From Larix kaempferi (Eukaryota > Streptophyta > Pinopsida > Pinales > Pinaceae), in the NCBI GenBank assembly GCA_027924585.1, contig BSBM01000597.1, positions 4,293,501-4,357,500 of the forward strand: DNA of 64,000 nucleotides, in the 5' to 3' direction. Within the stretch, counting starts at the first letter, position 1, and each line of letters starts with the position of its first letter. Under the pieces are notes generated by a model, which saw nothing but the letters and a program-made list of their open reading frames with translations, ran no database searches and had not been told where the DNA came from. Below, piece after piece: positions 46,390-58,682 of this stretch. A program made the translations under genes and the position numbers.

Positions 46390-47213
46390 TGATGAGATCA
46401 CACAAGATGCAAGGAAAAGTACATATAAAAGAAAACATTTTATACTATGTTTCTAATTTTCCAAGTTCACATAAGGTGCATGACAAAGAGCATACATAGA
46501 ATATAAAGGTAGAAAATTGGGAATTAAATACATAAAAACTAAACTGATAGATTAACATACTATAATACATATCTAAAAATAATAATGAAAACAATATACC
46601 TCTGGATTTGATCAAATGGTCATATCTTGGGAAAACAGAAACCTTCTAGGTGAAATGAAAAAGTGTTTCCAATTGAAAGTGATGCTTTGAACATAATGGA
46701 ACAACTCTTTCATCACATAAATGAAAAAAAAACTCTAGAAATTCTTTGATGCATCCAACAAGATAGGATTAAGATCTTAATCAACAGTGAGAGCGGGTCT
46801 TCATAAGTGCTTTGATACTATGTTCGAAAAAATAGGGTATTCCACATAGGTCAAACACCTTAAGGCAATCACTCACACAAATATATCAAAAGTTAGTACA
46901 CAAATATATCAAAAGTTAGTACACAAATGTATTATGTGGTTAAAACCCTTAGTGAGGGAAATAGTCCACGCCCCCAGCCAATGTGGCCACTTGAGGTAAT
47001 ATATTAATACAAGAGGAAAATATTTTACAATGATTTTCTCACAATCAATCATCAACAATTGACCCTCCATGCTCTTTAAATAGAGATCACGAACCAATCA
47101 GGTGCTAAGCCACAAATCACTATAGTCCTAAGTATCGAGGAGAAGATGAACAATTAGATCACTTTACGTCTATGATAATTATAATTTTTATGAAGATGTA
47201 ATTATAATACTCT
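46390..47213. other. AT-rich DNA with a possible further LTR trace
   Basis: Near 46809 the plus strand has gctttgatactatgttcg, which on the minus strand is a degenerate primer-site-plus-LTR-end pattern. A minus-strand TATA-like sequence lies near 47075. Too decayed for a firm call. Confidence 0.3.
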
Positions 47214-47690
47214 TTGCCTACTCCAATTGCATATGATGAAGATCGGAATGATGTCTCTTCTAATGATCCAATTTCAGATTCTGAAGATGAGGACCAATAT
47301 CTTTATGTTGAGTATGAAGTTCAAGCAGATCCAACACCTATTCCAAATCCATGGCTAAGGCCAATATGGGCTCACAAAGTCCTTGAAGCTACTAGGAACA
47401 TAGTTGGAGATCCATCTAACAATAGAAGAACTAAAAATTAGTATCAAGATGCAAATCTTGCACTATGTCATATAGATCCACTTAACTTAGAGAGATGCTA
47501 CATGATGGTGGGGTTTGATACACAATCCTTCAAAGAGGCTTTCCATGATGGATCTACAATCAAGTACAAAGCTCGGTTGGTTGACAAAGGGTACTCAAAG
47601 GTTCATGGTTTGGACTACAATGAGCCATTCGCCCCAGTAGCAATAAATGATTTTGAAAGACTTGTTTTGGAAAATGCAACTTCAAAATAG
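47214..47690 (+). pseudogene. copia pol fragment (start of RT)
   Basis: One frame with a TAG at 47439-47441. It reads WAHKVLEATRNIVGDPSNNR before the stop and STIKYKARLVDKGYSKVHGL then DYNEPFAPVA after it, corresponding to the KYKARLVAKGFxQxxGxDYxExFAPVA start of copia RT. The rest of RT is deleted. A roughly 40 bp AT-rich sequence (gataattataattt, then atgaagatgtaattataat) flanks the fragment at about 47174 and 48005 and may be what remains of LTRs. Confidence 0.75.
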
Positions 47691-48539
47691 TGGGAGGTAT
47701 ATCAAAGGAGTAAATCCAAATTCAACACCTGCATTACTATCCTACATAGGAGCAGATTGCCTACATTTTTACAAAATCTTTCACTTAGAAGATATTTTCC
47801 TTCTCTGCTTGGTGTGAAGGTTGTTTGAGTTTCCTGCTGTTCATTTTTTAGGGGTGGTATTTTTCCCATTAGGTTTTCCCCATTTCCTTAGTAAATTTCC
47901 ACATGAGGTAATTAACATTTTTCCCGTGGGGTATTTTCCCATGAGGTAATTAACATTTTTCCCGTGGGGTATTTTCCCATGAGGTAATTAACATTTTTTG
48001 CTTGAAGATAATTATAATTTGTATGAAGATGTAATTATAATTATCATGATTGCCAACATAAGTATAAATGCATACTAAAGAAACACACTTTTTCTTGAAG
48101 ACACATTAGATCAAGTTGATCTTAACTTACTTGTAAGCGTTTAAATATTCTAACACCCAACAACAACTTCCCAAGGCTGCAACATTCGCATAAAACTTTG
48201 TTTGAGGCATTTATTAGATAGTTACGAAGCTTACTCCACGCTTTGTTTGGTAGGTCTCACAATTAAATAGAATCAAATAATTGTGGTTGGGTCAATACAT
48301 GGGGAATGCCTGAAAAATGCATCAAAATTTCAAAGCATGCAAAATTGTAGAAGAATTACCTAGATGTAAAATCATTTAGAGTAAGTGGAAATTATGGGTG
48401 GCCACCAGTATCCACCTAGACCACAAACCCATCGCGAGTTACACCAATACATAACCACATCCAAAATGTATTACCACAATATTGCAAGAAAAACCATAAT
48501 TGAAATCCATTATGATTCAATGGGAACATGGATTCACCA
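47691..48539 (+). repeat. 38 bp tandem repeat and non-coding DNA
   Basis: cccatgaggtaattaacatt plus tttcccgtggggtatttt repeats 2.3 times from about 47910 to 47998. The sequence before it (ggttttccccatttccttag) also occurs near 23251 ahead of the small element's 3' LTR, so it is probably a copia 3' end. From 48410 on, the DNA belongs to the satellite that resumes at 55498. Confidence 0.7.
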
Positions 48540-48544
48540 ATTAG
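48540..48544 (+). other. Target site duplication, left (attag)
   Basis: attag directly before the TGTTGAAAT start of the 5' LTR; the same five bases follow the 3' LTR at 55493-55497. Five bases is the normal length for copia insertion. Confidence 0.93.
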
Positions 48545-49061
48545 TGTTGAAATATTGTAACTTCTAAGAATATTCTATTTTTACTTTATTATCCGAAGAT
48601 GTTTCATTCCTCCGTCGAGACATTATTATATATCCGAAGATGTTTATTCCTCCGTCGGGATGTTGTAACTAGGGTTATTAGACTTCCCTAGTGGGGTCGG
48701 CCCTGAGTTAAGTGTTTAGGGGTTATTAGACTCTCCTAGGAGAAGTCGGCCCAGTTGGGGTTAAAAGTGAAGTGAAGTAAAGTATAAATAGAGGAGGTGT
48801 GTTCCTCATTTGAACACACACTCACTCATTCACTCACTTGTGAGTTGTGCATAGGAGAGAGAGAGATATGCGAGGGAGGAGAAGGAGCTCTTGTTTGGGG
48901 ATTACATCTTTGTATTTGTTGGTCATCTATATTGAGGAAGCTTTGCTAGGTTTTCTACCCCATGAGGGTTTTCCAGGATAAATCTGTGTCTATCTTGTGA
49001 TTTTGTTTCTTTTAGTGATCCTTATTATGATCTTGTTGTGAATTTTATGCTAAACTTAACA
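48545..49061 (+). mobile_element. copia 2 5' LTR
   Basis: TGTTGAAATATTG ... CTAAACTTAACA. TATA box TATAAATA at 48783-48790, followed 40-60 bp later by repeated cactcactcattcactcact, probably near the transcript start. A related internal doubling (atccgaagatgtttcattcc, period about 50) lies at its left end. Confidence 0.95.
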
Positions 49062-49073
49062 TGGTATGAGAGC
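49062..49073 (+). other. copia 2 primer binding site
   Basis: tggtatgagagc directly after the LTR. It differs at one base from the initiator tRNA-Met complement tggtatcagagc. Confidence 0.88.
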
Positions 49074-49480
49074 TAGCTTGAATAGGACATCTTTCACAAA
49101 GTGAAAATCTTTCTCTTCTTCCTCTAGTGAAAATTAGGGTTTCTGCAAAAGTTGGAATTTTTAAAATCTGATTGCATGGCTGGATGCTCCTCCTCAAAAG
49201 CAAAATTTTGAGCCCTAGATCGATTTTTTTGAGTGGGTAGCTCTCTGGGAAAGTCAAACCCTAGTTTGACTTTTGGACCAGAAATTGCAAAAAACCAGAA
49301 AAAACTGCGAACCAGAATTCTACAATAAGTCTGAATTTCGCAGGTCAAATTTGAAGGGTGAAAAGTTGGAGTTTCTAGAAACCAAGTGCACCAGTCAACT
49401 CGCCTGAGTCAAACACATCTCCTGGTAAGGTCAGTTTTGCATTTTGAGAATTTTCAATTTTTAATGACCTCCTGGATAAG

Positions 49481-50476
49481 ATGGCCCCAAGTACTAAGCT
49501 TGAGGACAAGCTAGAAGGCATAGAAAATTTCCAGGCATTGAAATATAGGATTGGTCTCATTTTTTAAGAGAATGATCTTTCCCAATACATGAAAGATGAA
49601 GTTGCAGAACCTGCGGAAGATGAAGCTAAAGAGAAGTACAAGAAGGACATGATTAGGGCAAAGAGAATCATTGTTGATTATATCAAAGACCACTTGATTC
49701 CCCAAGTGTCATCCAAGATGACCCCGAAGGAAATGTATGATGCCCTATCCATAATGTATCAAGGGAGGAACATCAACAGGATGATGAACTTGAGAACTCA
49801 ATTGAAGAATACCAAGATGAGTCAAGGAGAATCTATTCAAGATTACTTCACAAGGGTCTCCCAGTTCAAGGAACAACTAGAAGCCATTGGAGACTCCCTT
49901 GATGAAGATGAACTAGTCATGACTGCTCTCAATGATCTCACTAGACCCTGGGATTCATTCATCCAGACCATGTGTGCCAGAAAGGAAAGCATGAAGTTTG
50001 ATATTGTATGGGAGGATTGCATTCAAGAAGAGGCTAGAGTAGCCAATAGAGAAGCCTTACTCAAAGAACATAATCAAGCATTAGCCACCCATACCAAAAG
50101 AAGAAGGAGTCAATCCAACTTCAAGAAGGAAAGCCACAAGGAGTCTCAACCTCCACAAAGGTTTCAAAAGAAAATAAGAACCATTCCAGAAAGAGATCAC
50201 TCTTCATACCAATGTTTCAATTGTCACAAAATAGGATACATTGTTGAGGATTGTCCTTCAAAGAAGAAGAAGGGTTTCCACCACATAAGACATCAAGCAC
50301 ATCTAGCAAAAGATGATAGTGAAGATGAAGAGGAGGAAAGACCTCAAAGGAAAAGATCTAAGGTAGAAGAAGAAGATGCAAAAGAGTATGTTCTATTCTC
50401 TGCAGTCTATGGGTCTGTAACACCTAGAGAAGACACATGGCTTATTGATAGTGGTGCTTCAAAGCACATGACATGA
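49481..50476 (+). pseudogene. copia 2 gag and protease start
   Basis: ATG at 49481 begins MAPSTKLEDKLEGIENFQALKYR, as in copia 1. TAA at 49565-49567 breaks the frame, which continues open to a TGA at 50474-50476. The knuckle reads CFNCHKIGYIVEDC, with Tyr in place of the zinc-binding His, so it is probably dead. The protease motif IDSGASKHM follows shortly before the end. Below that, several stops follow at once. Compared with copia 1 the polypeptide is otherwise collinear. Confidence 0.9.
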
Positions 50477-51720
50477 CAAAAGATGACTCTCTCCAGTTTA
50501 GAAGAAAAGGAGTCCCCTCTCAAATATCTCTAGGATAATAGGAGAAGCAACATACAATATTGAGGATGATCAAAAGACTATGATCAAAAGGAGATCCTAC
50601 CAAACAAACACAGATAAGTATTTGAATTGTCATTTTTGTTTAAATGATAGTATCCAGTTGTATACACATTTATTTAGGATGTGTATTAGGATGTTTGCAG
50701 TGTTATGCATGCGATGGGTAATTAGCCTATGGTGCCATACAACATTCCATTGCTACTTATCTAGAGTGAAACCTCTTTGCTGACATATTGGGAGTAGTGC
50801 ACACTCTTAATAATGTCCTGGTAGATATGGAAGGCATCTAGAAAGTTACCATATGAATGTGGGATATGGATGAAGGTTGTAGCATTGGCTAAGATAGTAT
50901 GACTTATGTTTGTTTGCATTTATTTGGAAACTATTAGATGTTTCTAACCATACTATTGAATTTGACTTGTAGGAAGTATCGTACAACGATCACCTACAAA
51001 TGAAGAATGATGAAACTTGTTCCATAGAACAAGTGACAATGTTCAACTATTCAAGACTCTAGAAGAAATGTTCCAAGGGAAGAAGCCTGAGGTAAGCCAC
51101 CTCCAGATATTGGTGCCCTGTATATGTTCACATACCAAAGAGAAGAGAACCAAGTTGGACCCTTCCGGAAAGAAGGGAATATTTGTTGGGTATTGTGAAG
51201 CATCCAAAGCATTCAGAATATAACATTCCATTGCTACCTATCTAGAGTGAAACCTCTTTGCTGACATATTGGGAGTAGTGCACACTCTTAATAATGTCCT
51301 AATAGAGATGGAAGGCATCTAGAAAGTTACCATATGAATGTGGGATATGGATGAAGGTTGTAGCATTGGCTAAGATAGTATGACTTATGTTTTTTTGCAT
51401 TTATTTGGAAACTATTAGATGTTTCTAACCATACCATTGAATTTGACTTGTAGTAAGTATCGTACAACAATCACCTACAAATGAAGAATGATGAGACTTG
51501 TTCCATAGAACAAGTGACAATGGTTCAACTATTCAAGACTCCAGAAGAAATGTTCCCGGGGAAGAAGCTTGAGGTAAGCCACCTCCAGATATTGGTGCCA
51601 TGTATATGTTCACATACCAAAGAGAATAGAACCAAGTTGGACCCTTCCGGAAAGAAAGGAATATTTGTTGGGTATTGTGAAGCATCCAAAGCATTCAGAA
51701 TATACATCCCATGATTTCAT
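50477..51720 (+). pseudogene. Damaged integrase region with 482 bp direct duplication
   Basis: Two copies, 50741-51222 and about 51223-51704, of a block that ends in the integrase C-terminal region (GKKPEVSHLQILVPC, then LDPSGKKGIFVGYCEASKAF). The first about 270 bp of each block do not look like copia coding sequence. The integrase zinc region and catalytic core are absent. Only the second copy joins on into RT. Confidence 0.85.
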
Positions 51721-53580
51721 CACATGGAAATGAGTAGAGATGTAACATTTGATGAAGAAGCTGCTCTCAAAAGATCTAGAAAGAGCCAGTGTGAATAAGT
51801 ATATGAAGAAGATATACCTCCTAGAAATACAAAAACTATTTCCTTCCTTGAAGAAGAAACACCAGAAGACCATGATATGATAGAACCTCAAGGACCCCTA
51901 CCTATGAACATTTCACGGAAGAGAAAGCCAGCATGGGCAAGAGAAATTATACAAGAAGCATAAAGATATGGAGCTCCAAAAGGCTCCACTAGAGCAAGCA
52001 AGAAACCAAATCCATTTTCCAGCTATGTGGCTTTGATGTGTGATCTTGTAGATCAAGAACCTACTAGAGATGATGAAGCAGTTCATAATAAAGAATGGGT
52101 AGAAGCAATGATGGAGGAGTACCAATCAATAATGAAGAATGATGTTTGGGATGTAGTTCCAAAACCAAAAGACAAGAGTGTGGTATCCTCCAAATGGATA
52201 TACAAGATAAAGCATGCTGCGGATGGTAGCATTGAAAAGTATAAGGCAAGGTTTGTGGCCAGAGTATTCTATCAGAAAGAGGGAATTGACCGAAGAAACA
52301 TTTGCACCAGTTGCAAGGTACACTTCCATTAGAACCATCATGGCACTTGCATCCATGATGAAGTGGAGATTGCACCAGATGGATGTGAAGAGAGCCTTCC
52401 TGAATGGTGTAATTGAGGAAGAAGTGTACATAGAACAACCACAAGGATTTGAAGTTCAAGATAGAAGAACTCACGTATGCAAACTGAAGAAGGCCTTGTA
52501 TGGATTGAAACAAGCTCCTAGAGCTTGGTATGGAAGAATAGATAGCTTATTGACAAGCTTGGGCTTTACCAAAAGTAAAGTTGATCCTAACCTTTACCTT
52601 AAGGTTATGGATGATGAACGTGTCATACTATTATTGTATGTGGATGATCTTTTTCTGACAGGAAATGAGAAACAAATCATGGAAAGAAAGAAGAAGCTAG
52701 CTACCGAATTTGAGATGAAAGATCTCAGATTGATACATTACTTCCTAGGTCTTGAAGTATGGCAAGGCCCAGAAGGAATCTTTCTCAATCAAGGAAAGTA
52801 TGCTATGGAAATCTTGAAAAGATTTGATATGTTGGAATGTAAAGCCATGGCCACTCCCATGGATACCAACTTGAATTTGTTAGCTGATGAATCATCAGAA
52901 TTAGTGTATGTAACTCAATACATACATATTATTGGGTCATTGATGTATCTGACGAATACCGAGCCATATATATGCTCTGTTGTGAACACCCCGAGTCAGT
53001 ATCTGGTTGAGCCTAGACATGCTCACCTGATAGCTGCAAAGCATGTGATGAGGTACCTAAAAGGTATGATAGACTTTGGTCTATATTATCTTGGACATCA
53101 TGACTTCAGATTGTATGGTTATACAGATGCAGATTGGGATGGAAGTGTCTCAGACAGAAAGAGCACATCGGGTGGATGTTATTTTCTAGGATATGTTATG
53201 ATCTCGTGGTTTAGCAGGAAGCAGTCCAGTGTGGCTCTCAGCACAACTGAAGCGAAATATATAGCAGCTTGCTCTGCTAGTTGTGAAGCCATATGGCTTC
53301 GGAAGCTGTTATCAGACTATTTGACTTAGAGATGGACTCCACTGTGATCCTGTGTGACAATCAGAGTTGTATCAAGATGACGGAGAATCTAGTGTTCCAT
53401 GATAAGTCAAAGCACATAGAGATCTGATATTTCTATATATAGGATATGGTGCAGAAAGGAGCTATAAAGCTCGATTATGTGAGCACTGATGAACACATTG
53501 TTGATGTATTGACCAAACCTCTATCTCGAGTAAAGTTTGAGTATTTCCGAGACAAGCTTGGTGTAGTTCAGAAGGACCCT
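51721..53580 (+). pseudogene. copia 2 RT and RNase H, two frameshifts
   Basis: From about 51725 the linker and RT read through, with a stop at about 51961, to a frameshift near 52292, between QKEGID and ETFAPVARYTS. The long frame 52214-53329 holds ALYGLKQAPRAWYGR, LLLYVDDLFLTG and the RNase H motifs YTDADWDGS and STTEAKY. A second frameshift near 53320 separates these from LCDNQSCIKM and the final VKFEYFRDKLGVVQ at about 53560. Order and residues match copia 1. The catalytic YVDD is kept. Confidence 0.92.
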
Positions 53581-53599
53581 CCTCGAAATGGGGAGTGAT

Positions 53600-53830
53600 A
53601 TGGTCGATGATGATATCTGTATCGACGATGAGGTCGATGATGAGGATACTTGTATCGATGATGATGTTTCCTATACCGACGATAAAGTTGATGATGAGGA
53701 TACCTGTATTGATGATGTGGATACATGTATCGATGATGAGTATACTTGTATCGATGATGAGTTTGCATGTTCCGACGATGAGGTCGATGATGAGGATACC
53801 TGTACCGACGATGATGTCAATGAAGTGGTC
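53600..53830 (+). repeat. GATGA-rich tandem repeat in copia 2 3' region
   Basis: The unit gatgatgaggatacctgtat with cgac/cgatgat recurs about seven times. The plus frame starting at 53588 codes an acidic repeat (VDDEDTCIDDD) of 99 residues that begins 8 bases after the pol end (overlapping the pol TGA stop). Probably a microsatellite-like expansion rather than a gene. Confidence 0.85.
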
Positions 53831-53859
53831 CTTAGACTTTGTTTAAGAGGACGAGAGGA

Positions 53860-54412
53860 TTGCATCATCCTTGGACTTATGTCCTAAAGTGATAGGGATT
53901 GATCATCCCATAAGTGGATCAGGATTTCATCATCCTTGGACTTATGTCCTAAAGTGATAGGGATTGATCATCCCGTAAGTAGATCTGGATTGCATCGTCC
54001 CTAGACATGATATGGTGTCTTAAATTGATAGGGATTGTTCATCCCGTAAACAGATCTGGATTACATCGTCCCTAGACATGTTGTGGTGTCTTAAATTGAT
54101 AGGGATTGATCATCCTGTATGTAGATCTGGATTGCATCGTCCTTAGACATGTTGTGGTGTCTTAAATTGATAGGGATTGATCATCTCGTAAGTAGATCTA
54201 GATTGCATCGTCCTTAGACATGTTGTGGTGTCTTAAATTGATAGGGATTGATCATCCCATAAGCAGATCTGGATTGCATCGTCCCTAGACATGATATGGT
54301 GTCTTAAATTGATAAGGATTGATCATCCCATAAGTGGATCAAGATTGTATCATCCTTGGACTTATGTCCTAAAGTGAGAGGATTGATCATCCCGTAATTG
54401 GATCATGTGTAT
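53860..54412 (+). repeat. 65/71 bp tandem repeat, eight copies
   Basis: Unit ttgcatcgtccctagacatg then tggtgtcttaaattgatagg then gattgatcatcccgtaagtagatctgga. Outer copies are the 65 bp variant (ttggacttatgtcctaaagt), and the five inner copies the 71 bp variant. This suggests that one variant spread from the centre. Confidence 0.93.
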
Positions 54413-54415
54413 TGT

Positions 54416-54775
54416 AGATGATGATGTTGTTGATCGAGAGATCCAAATGATGTTGTTGATCGGAAGATCCAGATGATGATGATGTTGATTGATAAATCCA
54501 GACGATGTTATTGATCGGAAGATCCATATGATGATGATGTTGATCGAGAGATCCAGATGATGTTGTTGATTGAAAGATCTAGATGATGATGTTGTTGATC
54601 GAGAGATCCAGATGATGTTGTTGATCGAAATATCCAGATGATGATGTTGTTGATCGAGAGATCCATATGATGTTGTTGATCGGAAGATCCAGATGATGAT
54701 GCTGCTGATCGAGAGATCCAGATGATGTTGTTGATCGAAAGATCCAGATGATGATGATGCTGTAGCTGATCGAGT
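54416..54775 (+). repeat. About 30/33 bp tandem repeat, eleven or twelve copies
   Basis: Unit gatgatgttgttgatcgaga with gatcca; copies alternate between two lengths, giving a dimer of about 63 bp. It ends near gctgatcgagtgctgcag. Non-coding. Confidence 0.9.
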
Positions 54776-54964
54776 GCTGCAGAAGATGAAGACTCAATAC
54801 TGAAGATGTTGATGTTCCAGTATTGAAGATATTGAATATGTTCCAGTAACTGTTTGATTTATTGATGATGATTGAAGAAAGCTTCCAATGATTTATAGAT
54901 GTATCATGTATCATGTTGTTGATGACTCCTTGCTCCTGCAAATGTTGTTAGAATATCCTTCTCG

Positions 54965-54975
54965 TTAAGGGGGAG
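54965..54975 (+). other. copia 2 polypurine tract
   Basis: ttaagggggag directly before the TGTTGAAAT start of the 3' LTR. Confidence 0.9.
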
Positions 54976-55492
54976 TGTTGAAATCTTGTAACTTCGAAGA
55001 ATATTATATTTGTACTTTATTATCCAAAGATGTTTCATTCCTTCGTAGGGACATTATTATATATTCGGAGATGTTTATTACTCCGTCGGGATGTTGTAAC
55101 TAGGGTTATTAGACTTCCCTAGTGGGGTCGACCCTGAGTTAAGTGTTTAGGGGTTATTAGACTCTCCTAGAAGAAGTCGTCCCAGTTAGGGTTAAAAGTC
55201 AAGTGAAGTAAAGTATAAATAGAGGAGGTGTGTTCCTCATTTAAACACACACTCACTCATTCACTCACTTGTGAGTTGCGCATAAGAGAGAGAGAGATCT
55301 GCGAAGGAGGAGAAGGAGCTCTTGTTTTGGGATTACATCTTTGTATTTGTTGGTCATCTATATTGAGGAAGCTTTGCTAGGTTTTCTACCCCATGAGGGT
55401 TTCCCAGGATAAATCTGTGTCTATCTTGTGATTGTGTTTCTTTCAGTGATTCTTATTATGCTCTTGTTGTGAATTTTATGCTAAACTTAACA
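54976..55492 (+). mobile_element. copia 2 3' LTR
   Basis: 517 bp, same length as the 5' LTR with about 27 substitutions and no indel seen. TATAAATA at 55213-55220. Followed by attag (55493-55497), the right target duplication. Confidence 0.95.
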
Positions 55493-55497
55493 ATTAG

Positions 55498-57480
55498 AGC
55501 AACATGTAACCATTTTGAGGAATAAAACAAAGGAAACCAATTTCCTTCTATATTCAAGAGCAAACTAAAAACTTATTTGATGCTTTCTAAAACAGGACAA
55601 GAGCTTACCTCAACTTGAGCTAAGAAAAATCATGAAAGAACAAATGTAGGCAACTAATGGTGACTACTAAGCAATGTCATAACATGGAATATAGAAGGAA
55701 AAAACAAAACTCTAGAAACAAAGGTGAAGGTAACAACATGGTTCTAATAGGTAAGCTATGCATGATCGCTTTCCATAAATAAGAGCATTAACAAATCAAA
55801 TCGCCTCAAAATATTTGCAGAGAAATCCAAAACATGCAAACCTAGAGAAATTGAGGAAAACAATAGCTTCTATCATTTTCTTTTAGCTCCATTAAGCCTT
55901 TAAACTCATATTTAAATTAATTACCATTCACATAAAAGCATTCAAACTCAGAACCAATAGAATAAGGCAAGCAAAATACATTAACCCTTAACTGTTGTAA
56001 GAAAATATATGCAAATTATCTTCATAAATGAGATCGAATTGAAGTGATTCTCTAAATATTTAAGCCAAACCCGCCACAAGTGACACCAAGTTGCAATAAA
56101 AAAGGAAAACTAAACAAGTCTTTGTTGCATCTAGAAAATATTACCATATTATTGCAAGGAAAACCAGGTTTGAAATTCCATCCTATCCTAAGTGAATGTG
56201 TTGAAGGCATTCCCTAATTCAAGCAACACTTAACAATTTTTAGGAAGAAAAAAGGAAGCCAAGCTTCTTTCAAATTCAAGATCCAAACCATATCATTTAT
56301 CCCTTTTTAAAGCTCTATAAAGTGTTGGAAACCCATATTTTAACTAATTACCATCTACAAACCAAACCCACCTAAAATGATGCTAAGACAGAATGAGAAC
56401 ACAAACTAAATAAGCTTCACCATATGTAAAAAACTATTACCATCATATTACAAGCTAAACCAAGCTTGAAATCCATCCTGAATCAATGGATTGAAGGCAT
56501 TCACCAATTCAGGAAACACTCTACAATTTTTAGGGAAAAAAATCGAAACCCATATTTGAGGTACTTACCATCTATAAAAAAAATGTTCAAACCCAAAACC
56601 AATAGAATAAAGCAAGTGAAATAAACCAAGCCTTGGGGGTTGTAAGAAAATTTATATGCAATATATCTCTACAAATAGCCTCAAATTGAAGTGAGGCTTT
56701 GAACTATTTAAAGCCAAACCCATCACAACTCACACCAAGATACACTGAAAAATCAAACTAAATAATTCTATACTACATGTAAAAAATATTACTAGCAAAA
56801 CCAAGCTTGAAATCCATTATGAATCAATGGTGGAAGGCATTCACATTCACCATTTCAAGCAACACTTTAGAAAATAAATAAAAGAAACCTATCCTTTTCA
56901 TTTTCAAGACCCAAACCACTCATTTATTTTATGCTTTCCATAATAGAGAAATAACTTACCTTCAACTATGCTAAAAGAAATAATAGAACAACAAATACAG
57001 ATAACTAGTGGTGGTGCCCCCTCTCCAACTCAATCAAATGTATCCAAATACAAGACTAGTTAATGAGTTTCACAAAACAACCATGCAAATGAAGTTGAGC
57101 CACAAACCCTGCTCAAATGCCATAATCATCGTTGATTGTTGCAACCACATAACATTAAACAATATTAAGTTTTCTTCTAGATTCAATACCCACATTATAA
57201 ACTCATTTAATGCGAGATGGAAGAGAACTTACCATGACTTCAACTAAAGTCAATTACAAATGAACAAATACATGAAACTAGTGGTGTCATTCACTCTCCA
57301 ACTCAACCAAATTTATACACGCATTTGATTTTGTTATCAATAACCATCTCAAAGAGAAAAAGAAAGAATGCAAGCTAATACTAGTGGAATTCCCTCTCCA
57401 ACTCAACGTAAATTTATCCACACAAAATCAATTTTGTTATGAGTGACTATCTTAAAGATCCCAAACATTTGGATTATTAA
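55498..57480. repeat. About 300-330 bp satellite, interrupted by copia 2
   Basis: cttgaaatccat(c/t)(a/c)tgaatcaatgg recurs near 56171 (diverged), 56466 and 56797, and before copia 2 at 48499. Each is preceded by ccaaacccatcacaactcac-like and attaccatattattgcaag-like text. A second set (ctctccaactcaa plus accaaatttatcc) recurs near 57020, 57290 and 57400. Nothing codes. Confidence 0.75.
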
Positions 57481-58682
57481 GAACAAATACCACTTGTTTC
57501 ATGCCCACATTAAAAAACAAGAACCTAAGTCACCAAAGTCCTTCTACTAAATAAACATTGATCCATTCTCCTTAGAGAGATTTGCATGTAATGATCTAAG
57601 GCACATTGTTCAATCAACTTCAATATATAGAGTCTTTGGTGTCATAAGCAAGTAAGGTTTAACCTTTCCCAAATGAAATGAGGGGGAAGCAAGCAAGTTA
57701 ACCCAATCGTTGTCCCTAAGCTCTACGTTTGAATGGTTTGTTACATGTTATAGTCTTGATAGATCCAACATTTTCTTTGGATTAACTATGAGCCCTATGC
57801 CCAAGAAGTTTGTTATGACATGTTGTACTAATTTATCTAACCTTTGTATGTAAAGCAGGATAAATGCAAATATTATTGAGAAGGAGGAGAGCATGAACAA
57901 CATTAAAGTACCAACCTTGACATAACATTAACAAATTCAATGCAACATTAAAGCCACTAACTATCACATCATCTTCAACTCTATCCACATGTTAAGGCTT
58001 TGTAGTTTTTTTACTTTTTTTTCAAGAAACCCTAACAAGTAAAGGCTAAAATGTTCGAATTATAACTACCACCTCGACCAACTGAAAGAGGAATAAAACT
58101 ACAATCACTACATTAATAATGAATTTTAAATTTTAGGGAAAATACCATTTTTTTAACTTTGGGAAAATTACATTTATTTTTATTTTTATTTTTACCTTGC
58201 CTTCATGTACCAGGGGATTAATGGCTTTCAACAATTGCTACAATCCCTATCAATAAGGACCAATAAACACCACTTGAGATAGAGAAAGGTTATAAGCACC
58301 TTGACTATGGCGTATACAATTAATGCCCTAGTTATACATGTTTGATGATTTAACTCAGAAGAAGATGATCCTTGGGCTAGCTCAGGCATGTGTTGCCTTA
58401 TCTCAATTCTTTGAATTTCCCATAATCTTTCATTGGTTGCAAATTCTTCTTACCTCTTGTAATGTTTTTTCTTTCAGGATGAGAGGATGTCCATATATGC
58501 TCGAAAAGTCTCTCATACTATAGAAAAACATTGATTTTATGTAGTGTACCCAACCCCGAAACCAAGGACAGGGACACCAAGATGACCAGGGGAAGGCTGA
58601 AACTGGCCAATGCACACCGGAATAAGGTTGCTATGGCTAAGCCAACATGCCAACAAGCCAATCAGGGGAGGTAGGTGCGGGT
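57481..58682. other. No gene or clear repeat
   Basis: AT-rich. The only frame of note, 58338-58523, has no motif. I see nothing further in it. Confidence 0.6.

Larger units (their letters stand above)
48545..55492 (+). mobile_element. copia 2: complete-length, broken Ty1/copia retrotransposon
   Basis: Both LTRs are 517 bp and end TGTTGAAA...CTTAACA. The element has primer site, gag, protease start, damaged integrase, RT and RNase H, three tandem repeat arrays, polypurine tract and a 5 bp target duplication. By eye the LTRs differ at about 27 sites (about 5 percent), so the insertion is old. The coding part has stops, two frameshifts and loss of most of integrase. It is related to copia 1 at 16.8-21.7 kb (same gag and pol family). 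Confidence 0.95.

Noticed and set aside
54579-54941. 120-residue minus-strand frame
   Set aside because: Shadow of the 30/33 bp tandem array; the Gln/His and Ile/Ser repeats follow the array.
58338-58523. 61-residue plus-strand frame
   Set aside because: No motif and no support from context.
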